From Oceanococcus sp041619315 (GTDB taxonomy: Bacteria; Pseudomonadota; Gammaproteobacteria; Nevskiales; Oceanococcaceae), in contig JBFKEC010000073.1 of NCBI GenBank assembly GCA_041619315.1, positions 1 to 12,854 on the forward strand: 12,854 nt of DNA, given 5' to 3'. The notes under the pieces were generated by a model. That model searched no databases, was not told the origin of the DNA, and worked only from the letters and a program-made list of their open reading frames with translations. The translations under genes and the position numbers were made by a program. Position 1 is the stretch's first letter; every line of letters starts with the position of its first letter. Positions 7,621-12,854 of this stretch are shown piece after piece.

Positions 7621-7639
7621 AAACCGTTCCGAGCGGAAC
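7619..7639 (-). terminator. Weak intrinsic terminator after ald
   Basis: Directly after the ald stop codon the minus strand has GTTCC, a four-base loop and GGAAC (7639-7626), then GG and five T residues (7623-7619). The stem is short, but its position and T-run fit termination of ald ahead of the propeller gene. Confidence 0.5.
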
Positions 7640-8761
7640 TCAGCCCGCGATGGCCTGCTCCAGGGTCAGCGCGCTGGTCCGGCCCAGCGCCTCAGCCACA
7701 GGCGGGCAGGTGATCTGGCCGTCATGCACATTCAGGCCAGCGGCCAGATTGGAGTCACGCCGCATGGCCTCGCGCCAGCCATGATTGGCCAATGCCACGG
7801 CATAGGGCAGCGTGGCGTTGTTGAGGGCAAAGGTTGAGGTGCGCGCAACCGCGCCAGGCATATTGGCCACGCAGTAATGCACCACCTCATCCACGATGTA
7901 GGTGGGGTCGGCATGGGTGGTGGCGCGCGAGGTCTCGAAGCAACCGCCCTGGTCAATCGATACATCGACCAGTACCGAGCCCGGACGCATGGCCGCAACC
8001 ATCTCTCGCGTCACCAGCTTGGGCGCAGCGGCCCCGGGCAAAAGCACGGCGCCGACCACCAGATCAGCAGACAGCACATACTTTTCCACCGCATCGGCGG
8101 TGGCGAATATCGTGTTGAGGGTCGGGCCAAACTGATTGTCGAGTTCACCCAGACGGCGCAGGCTGCGGTCCAGCACGGTGACTCGCGCCTCCATGCCCAT
8201 GGCCATGCGCGCTGCGTTGGTGCCAACCACCCCGCCGCCCAGAATCACCACATCCGCAGCAGCCACGCCGGCCACGCCACCCAGCAGCATGCCACGACCA
8301 CCCTGCTCCATTTCCAGACAATGAGCGCCGGCCTGAATCGACATACGCCCGGCCACTTCGCTCATTGGCGACAGCAACGGCAGGCCACCACGGCCATCGG
8401 TTACGGTTTCATAGGCCACCGCTGTACAGCGGCTTTTCAGCAACGCATCGGTCTGCGCCGGATCCGGGGCCAGATGCAGATAGGTGAACAGCAGTTGGCC
8501 CGCGCTGAGCATAGCGCACTCGGACAGTTGCGGCTCCTTGACCTTGACCACCATGTCGGCCTGCTCGAACACGCTTTTGGCATCGTCCACCAGGCGCGCA
8601 CCCGCACGCTGGTAATCTTCATCGAGCAAGCCTATGGCCGTACCTGCGTCACGCTGCACAATGACCTGGTGGCCGTGATTACATAACTCGCGCACGCTGC
8701 CCGGCGTCAGCCCGACACGATACTCGTGCACCTTGATTTCCTTGGGAACGCCAATCAGCAT
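7640..8761 (-). CDS. ald: Alanine dehydrogenase (NAD-dependent)
   Basis: This enzyme catalyses the reversible oxidative deamination of L-alanine to pyruvate and ammonia with NAD in the cytoplasm, supplying pyruvate from alanine or assimilating ammonium. The 373 residues match the usual length. The residues known from Mycobacterium tuberculosis Ald are present at the same numbers: Arg15 (EYRVGL), Lys75 (VKVKEP), His96 (FTYLHLA) and Asp270 (VDVSIDQGG). The Rossmann glycine motif is ILGGGVVGTNAARMAMG (about 173-189), and Asp198 in VLDRS at the end of the second strand fits NAD rather than NADP. The ATG at 8761 has GGAAG seven bases upstream and begins with the typical MLIGVPKEIK. The frame stays open much further upstream, but that part is antisense to pduO and shows no family similarity. 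The gene is divergent from pduO and probably monocistronic. Confidence 0.97.
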   Translation of the reverse strand: MLIGVPKEIKVHEYRVGLTPGSVRELCNHGHQVIVQRDAGTAIGLLDEDYQRAGARLVDDAKSVFEQADMVVKVKEPQLSECAMLSAGQLLFTYLHLAPDPAQTDALLKSRCTAVAYETVTDGRGGLPLLSPMSEVAGRMSIQAGAHCLEMEQGGRGMLLGGVAGVAAADVVILGGGVVGTNAARMAMGMEARVTVLDRSLRRLGELDNQFGPTLNTIFATADAVEKYVLSADLVVGAVLLPGAAAPKLVTREMVAAMRPGSVLVDVSIDQGGCFETSRATTHADPTYIVDEVVHYCVANMPGAVARTSTFALNNATLPYAVALANHGWREAMRRDSNLAAGLNVHDGQITCPPVAEALGRTSALTLEQAIAG

Positions 8762-8803
8762 GCGAAGTCTTCCAGCAAAATTAAAACTATACATGAGTGC
8801 ACT
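8762..8803. promoter_or_regulatory. Divergent ald/pduO intergenic region with a likely ald -10 box
   Basis: These 42 bases separate two divergent start codons, so both promoters must overlap here or reach into the opposite gene. On the minus strand TATAGT (8791-8786) is a good -10 box for ald, leaving a short leader that carries GGAAG at 8773-8769. No matching -35 box at 16-18 bases was found, nor a convincing promoter or ribosome site for pduO. The gap is too short to hold a cobalamin riboswitch. Confidence 0.35.
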
Positions 8804-9394
8804 ATGGGCAATCGACTGAGCAAACTCACCACCCGCACGGGTGACGCCGGCGAAACAGGCATCGCCGGAAATCGGCGGCTTTCCAAATGCCACCCACGCA
8901 TACAGGCCATCGGTGACGTGGATGAGCTCAATTGCTGCATCGGCGTCCTGCGCAGCCATGCCCTGCCCGCGGCGCTGCAAGCGATACTCGAACGCATACA
9001 ACAGGAACTGTTCAACCTGGGCGGCGAACTGGCCATGCCCGAATACAGCCTGATCAATCCGCAGCATGTTGACGCGCTGGAAGCCGAAACCGATCAATTC
9101 AACGCAGCCTTGCCGCCGCTCAAGGATTTCGTGCTGCCTGGCGGCGGGGCTGCTGCTGCCGCCGCACATATGGCCCGCGCGGTATGCCGCCGGGCGGAAC
9201 GCAGCGTGTGGGCCGCGCATGCCGAGGAGGCCCTGCGCGCGCCGCTGGCGCAGTACCTCAACCGCTTGTCCGATTTGATGTTCGTGTTCTGCCGCGTGCT
9301 CGCACGCGAGACTGCCCATGATGAGGTGCTGTGGGACAAACCCGCACCGCCTCAATCAGGTCATCCAGCCCCCGATGGTAAGCAAGGCGAGTAG
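8804..9394 (+). CDS. pduO: PduO-type cob(I)alamin adenosyltransferase
   Basis: This enzyme transfers the adenosyl group of ATP to cob(I)alamin, forming adenosylcobalamin in the cytoplasm. The 196 residues are normal for the PduO/MMAB family. The N-terminal ATP-binding segment TTRTGDAGETGIAG (9-22) is intact, followed by RLSKCHPRIQAIGDVDELN (25-43), LFNLGGELA (69-77), FVLPGG (109-114), ARAVCRRAER (124-133) and YLNRLSDLMFVFCR (151-164); the last two carry the conserved Arg, Asn and Asp of the active site. The ATG at 8804 places the TRTGD motif at its usual distance from the N terminus; no strong ribosome site is seen. No cobalamin-dependent enzyme or other B12 gene lies nearby, so it may serve corrinoid salvage. 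Its last 39 bases overlap the end of ampE on the opposite strand. Confidence 0.95.
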   Translation: MGNRLSKLTTRTGDAGETGIAGNRRLSKCHPRIQAIGDVDELNCCIGVLRSHALPAALQAILERIQQELFNLGGELAMPEYSLINPQHVDALEAETDQFNAALPPLKDFVLPGGGAAAAAAHMARAVCRRAERSVWAAHAEEALRAPLAQYLNRLSDLMFVFCRVLARETAHDEVLWDKPAPPQSGHPAPDGKQGE

Positions 9395-10222
9395 CGCAAG
9401 CAGAATCATCATGCTGCGCTCCAGCAGATTGACCGCACGATCCAAACACGCAGCCTGATCGACATCACCCTCCTCAGGGTCACGCAAGAGTGCCGCCAGC
9501 CCAACCTGCACCAGCAAAGGCCAGGCACTGCGTACCCAGTCTTCCGAGTATTGCGAACCACATTCACGCCAACGCGAGAACGCATCGTCGGCGCTGCCTG
9601 CCAGGGCATACAGCAGCGCCGCCGCACGCGAACTTGGCCAGGCCATGGCGCCGTGCAGCTTTTCCGCCAGATGCAAACTGGGATCATTGCGCCCGGCCTG
9701 GCCCAGATGACAGGCCACCGACGCGAGCATGCGATAAGCCACCGCACCAGGCAGGCCCAGCACGAAAAACCACAGCAACACGGCGAACCAGCGCTCATGC
9801 CCCTGCACAAAGCAGGCCGCAACCGGTGAACGCCCCGCGGTCTCTCCGGCATGGCGCATAGGACCGGAGACCAGATCGCGCAACAACGTTTCGGCACGCT
9901 CATGATCGCCACGCGCCACTGCGGTTTCGTAGCTGCGCACTTCTTCACGCAGATCACGCGGCCCCAGACAGGCGAGCAGGACGACCAGGGCCAGCGGCAG
10001 GATCAGCACCTCGCCGGCGGGTAACTCGACAATGGAATACTGCAATGTCGCAATCAGCAGCACCGGAACCAGCACGTAGAGCACCAGCGACCAGTTACGT
10101 TGCCCAATGCGCTTGTCGACCAGCCGAATCCAGCGATCCGTCAGGCTGTGCGCACGCCATTGCGGCGAGTAGCTGAGCACCCGCTCGAGGAACAGTGCAA
10201 TGACAATCGCGATCAGAGTCAT
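9356..10222 (-). CDS. ampE: AmpE-like inner-membrane protein
   Basis: AmpE is an inner-membrane protein linked in enterobacteria and Pseudomonas to signalling of cell-wall damage to ampC beta-lactamase; its biochemical role is not settled. The 288 residues match E. coli AmpE in length and ends: the start MTLIAIVIALFLERVLS parallels MTLFTTLLVL...ER, and the final LLALLTIGGWMT parallels ALLTIYGALV. Likely membrane segments are at about 47-64, 70-86, 145-165 and 267-284, with a soluble stretch between 88 and 140. A start eight codons earlier (GTG at 10246) is open, but 10222 agrees with the family N terminus. ampD, its usual partner upstream, is absent from this window. The gene is divergent from the HIT gene and converges on pduO with a 39-base overlap. 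Confidence 0.88.
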   Translation of the reverse strand: MTLIAIVIALFLERVLSYSPQWRAHSLTDRWIRLVDKRIGQRNWSLVLYVLVPVLLIATLQYSIVELPAGEVLILPLALVVLLACLGPRDLREEVRSYETAVARGDHERAETLLRDLVSGPMRHAGETAGRSPVAACFVQGHERWFAVLLWFFVLGLPGAVAYRMLASVACHLGQAGRNDPSLHLAEKLHGAMAWPSSRAAALLYALAGSADDAFSRWRECGSQYSEDWVRSAWPLLVQVGLAALLRDPEEGDVDQAACLDRAVNLLERSMMILLALLALLTIGGWMT

Positions 10223-10258
10223 ACTGGCAGTGTACCCCGAGATCACAAGCGCACAAGC

Positions 10259-10672
10259 ATGAAAGACTTCGAACTCGATTCACGCCTGGAAGGCGATTGC
10301 CAATACGTTTTGGACTGGCCGCTGTGCCGCGTCTTGCTGATGCGCGACGCGCGCTACCCGTGGTTCATCCTGGTGCCGCGCCGCCCTGACCTGCGTGAGC
10401 TGTGCCAGCTCGACGATGACGACTACGCACAGTTCGGCAGTGAAAGCCGACGCCTGTCGCAGTATCTGCTGGACAGCACCGGGGCGCCCAAACTCAACGT
10501 GGCGGCACTGGGCAACGTGGTCGCCCAGCTGCACATACATCACATCGCACGCTTTCACGACGATGACGCCTGGCCCGGCCCGGTGTGGGGCGCGCTACCT
10601 GCGCGCCCTTATGCTGCGGACGATCTCGAGAAGCTGCTGACGATGGCTCGCCAGCAGCTCCCGTTCAGCTAG
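10259..10672 (+). CDS. HIT (histidine triad) family protein
   Basis: This is a predicted nucleotide-binding hydrolase or transferase of the HIT superfamily, 137 residues, cytoplasmic. The core is visible: LCRVLLMRDARYPWFILVPRR (22-42), PKLNVAALGNVVAQLHIHHIARF (77-99) and AWPGPVWG (104-111). In the triad block, HIHHIAR, the first His (92) and the central nucleophilic His (94) are present, but the third triad position is Ile96, with an extra His at 95. This matches a proteobacterial subgroup ending PVWG rather than HINT or Fhit. The substrate is not known. The ATG at 10259 is 36 bases from the divergent ampE start and has no clear ribosome site; the start rests on family length. The gene ends three bases from the stop of the converging aminotransferase gene. 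Confidence 0.9.
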   Translation: MKDFELDSRLEGDCQYVLDWPLCRVLLMRDARYPWFILVPRRPDLRELCQLDDDDYAQFGSESRRLSQYLLDSTGAPKLNVAALGNVVAQLHIHHIARFHDDDAWPGPVWGALPARPYAADDLEKLLTMARQQLPFS

Positions 10673-10675
10673 AGC

Positions 10676-11836
10676 TTAAACTGCCCGCGCGGCGGCCACA
10701 GCCTCGTCGGCGCTGACCTTGTGGCCCAGCTTGTTCATCCCGGCAGCGATCGCATTGATACAACGCTCGACCGCTTCCAGGGTGCAGCCGTGGCCCATAA
10801 GGCCAATGCGCCAGGCCTTGCCTGCGAAATCACCCAGACCCGCGCCGATTTCCAGATTGTGCTCATTGAGCAAATAGCTACGGAACTCGCCGTCATCAAT
10901 ACCCTCGGGGATTCCGATGGTGGTCAATGGCGGCAAACGCTCGGCCTGCGGCGGAATCGGCTGGATACCCAGCTCGGCCAACCCGGCAATCAGCGCCGCA
11001 TTGACCGTGCGATGGCGCGCCCAGGACGCTTCCAGCCCCTCCTCAAGCACCAGGCGCAAGGCTTCATGCAGGCCATACACCGCATTAACCGGCGCGGTGT
11101 GGTGATAAGCGCGCTTGCCACCACCAGCCCAGTAGCCGCCGAGCAGACTGAAATCCATGAACCAGCTCTGCACCGGCGTCTTGCGCTTGCTCAAAGCATC
11201 CATTGCACGCTCACCAATCGTGATCGGAGCAATACCCGGAGGTGCGCTGAGGCATTTCTGGCTGCCGGCGTAGACCATGTCCAGCCCCCAGGCATCCACT
11301 TCAATCGGGCAACCGCCAATCGCGGTCACGCAATCGACCAGCGTGAGCGCGCCGTGCGGGCGCACCGCCTCGGCCAGCTGCTGACTGTTGCTTAGCACCC
11401 CGGTCGAGGTTTCTGCCTGGACCCAGCACACCAGCTTGAACGGCTTGCTCGCACCGAGCTTGTCGGCCAGCTGCTGTGGATCCACCGCACGTCCCCACGG
11501 GAATTCAAGCACTTCGACTTCGGCGCCGCAGCGACGGGCCATTTCGGCCAGACGCACACCGAACACGCCGTTCTGGCAGACCAGCACGCGATCGCCAGGC
11601 TCCAGAACATTGATGAGGCAGGCTTCCATGGCGCCGGTTGCCGGCGCCGAGAACGGCATGCTGAACGCATTCTCGGTTTTGAACGCCTGACGCAACTGGC
11701 CCTGGACCTGGTTCATCAGCTCGATGAAGGCAGGGTCAAGATGACCGATAGTCGGCATAGCCGACACTTGCAGAACACTGGGGCTGACCGGACCGGGCCC
11801 GGGCCCCATCAAAAAACGCTGGGGTGGTTGGTACAT
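10676..11836 (-). CDS. Class V aminotransferase, alanine-glyoxylate type
   Basis: This PLP-dependent enzyme is likely to transfer an amino group from alanine or serine to glyoxylate, giving glycine plus pyruvate or hydroxypyruvate. It has 386 residues, typical of the alanine/serine-glyoxylate aminotransferase family. Visible motifs are the N-terminal FLMGPGPGPVSPSVL (8-22), the cofactor phosphate region SAPATGAMEA (63-72), Asp168 in LVDCVTAIGG, the PLP-binding Lys194 in AGSQKCLSAPPG, and Arg343 in WRIGLMG, the usual carboxylate-binding residue. The ATG at 11836 places the GPGP motif at its usual distance; no ribosome site is evident. It is divergent from the hydrolase gene and not in an operon. 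Exact amino donor and acceptor cannot be told from sequence, and a related purine-degradation aminotransferase is possible. Confidence 0.9.
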   Translation of the reverse strand: MYQPPQRFLMGPGPGPVSPSVLQVSAMPTIGHLDPAFIELMNQVQGQLRQAFKTENAFSMPFSAPATGAMEACLINVLEPGDRVLVCQNGVFGVRLAEMARRCGAEVEVLEFPWGRAVDPQQLADKLGASKPFKLVCWVQAETSTGVLSNSQQLAEAVRPHGALTLVDCVTAIGGCPIEVDAWGLDMVYAGSQKCLSAPPGIAPITIGERAMDALSKRKTPVQSWFMDFSLLGGYWAGGGKRAYHHTAPVNAVYGLHEALRLVLEEGLEASWARHRTVNAALIAGLAELGIQPIPPQAERLPPLTTIGIPEGIDDGEFRSYLLNEHNLEIGAGLGDFAGKAWRIGLMGHGCTLEAVERCINAIAAGMNKLGHKVSADEAVAAARAV

Positions 11837-11906
11837 GGCTGTGCACAAGAAAAAAGGGCGGGGATTCTAACAGGTGCGTTACCATGCACGCCCTGTCATA
11901 TCAGGT
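11837..11906. promoter_or_regulatory. Divergent intergenic region between aminotransferase and hydrolase genes
   Basis: On the minus strand TAGAAT (11869-11864) is a plausible -10 box for the aminotransferase gene, giving a leader of about 20 bases; no good -35 box lies 17 bases away. For the hydrolase on the plus strand I see no clear promoter. No inverted repeat was found. Confidence 0.3.
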
Positions 11907-12809
11907 ATGTCCATTTTGACAAGCTTGCGATCACGCGTGAGCGCCATGGCGCTACGACGGATTTTGCGCCCTAAGCTCAACCACCAGCATTCCCCCGAAG
12001 CGCAGCGTCGCGCGGTAGAAATGTTTGCCCGGCTGCAGTTCATGCCGCGCGATGTCACGGTTCAAAGCAGCCAGCTAGGCGGCCGCCCGACCGACATCCT
12101 GACCCCGAACAACGCCAGTGAAAATCGCGCCGTGCTGTACCTGCATGGCGGTGGATTTGTGGTCGGCAGCCCGCGCAGTCACCGCGTGCTGACGGCTTAT
12201 CTGGCCAAGGCTGCCGGCTGCAAGGTTTACGCGGTGGACTATCGCCTGGCCCCGGAGCACGCATTCCCCGCCGCGCTCGACGATGCCGCGCTGGCCTTTC
12301 GCGAGCTGAGCGATACGCTGCCGGCAAACAACATTGCGGTGGCCGGTGATTCGGCTGGCGCCTGCCTGAGTCTCAGCCTGATGCTCAAGCTCAAGCAGCA
12401 GGAATTGCCGCTGCCTGGCTGCGCGCTGCTGTTCTGCCCGCTCACCGACCTGACCCTTTCAGGCGAAAGCATTCACCGCAATCGCCACGTCGAGCCGCTG
12501 CTCACGCGCGAATGGCTGGAAGTCAATAACGAGTACTACTCGGCCGACACCCCGCGCGACAACCCACTGATTTCACCAGTGTTTGCCGATCTCAGCGGTT
12601 TGCCGCCGATGCTTATCCAGGCGGCCGGCAATGACCTGCTACTGGATGATGCACGGCGCCTGCATGCCGCGGCGCGCAAGGTCGGAGTGGACTCCAAACT
12701 GGAAGTCTTCGCCGATCTTGGGCACGATTTTCAGCTGACACCTGACATGGTTCCGGAAGCCCAGCGCGCTATCGCCATGGCCGGTGCCTATGTGAAACTG
12801 CGGCAATAG
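11907..12809 (+). CDS. HSL-family (family IV) alpha/beta hydrolase, esterase-like
   Basis: This predicted carboxylesterase belongs to the hormone-sensitive lipase group; such enzymes cleave short or medium acyl esters. From the ATG at 11907 it has 300 residues. The oxyanion motif HGGGF is at 80-84, followed by YRLAPEHAFPAALDD (112-126), which is diagnostic for the group. The nucleophile elbow GDSAG (147-151) holds Ser149, Asp243 lies in GNDLLLDD, and His273 in DLGHDF, so the triad is complete. There is no signal peptide, so it is likely cytoplasmic. Start choice is uncertain: the ATG at 11907 has AGG very close in front, while the ATG at 11946 has GTGAG at better spacing and would remove 13 residues outside the catalytic domain. 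The gene is divergent from the aminotransferase. The natural substrate is unknown. Confidence 0.93.
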   Translation: MSILTSLRSRVSAMALRRILRPKLNHQHSPEAQRRAVEMFARLQFMPRDVTVQSSQLGGRPTDILTPNNASENRAVLYLHGGGFVVGSPRSHRVLTAYLAKAAGCKVYAVDYRLAPEHAFPAALDDAALAFRELSDTLPANNIAVAGDSAGACLSLSLMLKLKQQELPLPGCALLFCPLTDLTLSGESIHRNRHVEPLLTREWLEVNNEYYSADTPRDNPLISPVFADLSGLPPMLIQAAGNDLLLDDARRLHAAARKVGVDSKLEVFADLGHDFQLTPDMVPEAQRAIAMAGAYVKLRQ

Positions 12810-12829
12810 CCGCGCGGGGAAAACGCTCA

Positions 12830-12854
12830 TGACGATCGACGACACTGCGACACA
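12830..12854 (+). CDS. Possible start of a further gene, cut by the window edge
   Basis: An ATG at 12830 is preceded by GGGGA at about eight bases and opens the frame MTIDDTAT to the window edge. It lies 20 bases after the hydrolase stop on the same strand, so it may belong to the same operon. Only eight codons are visible, so no product can be named. Confidence 0.4.

Noticed and set aside
8793..8819. Eight-codon upstream frame overlapping the pduO start (ATG at 8793, stop at 8817-8819)
   Set aside because: It could be a regulatory leader peptide, but it has no ribosome site and such short frames arise easily by chance.
8762..9355. Open frame extending ald upstream by about 198 codons
   Set aside because: It lies antisense to pduO and has no similarity to Ald. 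The ATG at 8761 has a ribosome site and gives the exact family length and residue numbering.
10673..10675. Expected bidirectional terminator between the HIT and aminotransferase genes
   Set aside because: Only three bases separate the stop codons, and no hairpin with a T-run is visible around them.

Overview
The window looks like chromosome from a GC-rich gammaproteobacterium. AmpE and the DUF6524 membrane protein are typical of that class, and the GlyGly-CTERM-like tail at the end of the large exported protein is a sorting signal best known there. I cannot place the genus from sequence alone. Genes fill nearly the whole window. I see no tRNA, rRNA, CRISPR array, insertion sequence or prophage gene, and no clear composition break that would mark an island.

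Left part (1-4112, all minus strand, read right to left): a LysM-bearing lytic transglycosylase of the MltD type, a DUF3336/patatin lipid hydrolase, a four-helix DUF6524 membrane protein, and the first 139 codons of rsmG, the 16S rRNA m7G methyltransferase, which runs off the window edge. The last three are packed tightly enough to be one operon. Their common theme is the cell envelope (peptidoglycan and membrane lipid), with rsmG as a housekeeping gene at the end.

Middle (4128-7639, minus strand): a self-contained unit for one very large exported protein of about 1,106 residues. It has Asp-box (BNR-like) beta-propeller blades, an acidic linker and a GlyGly-CTERM-like tail. A 30-bp inverted repeat lies upstream of it, and a strong intrinsic terminator lies just after its stop codon. 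This is the least understood gene here and the best candidate for something new.

Right part (7640-12854): single genes in alternating directions. They are alanine dehydrogenase (ald, minus), PduO-type cobalamin adenosyltransferase (plus), AmpE (minus), a HIT-family protein (plus), a class V alanine-glyoxylate-type aminotransferase (minus), an HSL-family alpha/beta hydrolase (plus), and possibly the first codons of one more plus-strand gene at the edge. Alanine dehydrogenase and the aminotransferase could both act on alanine and pyruvate, but they are separate units. Apart from the propeller protein and the lipase/DUF6524 pair, the region reads as ordinary core genome, and I found no convincing multi-gene novel system.
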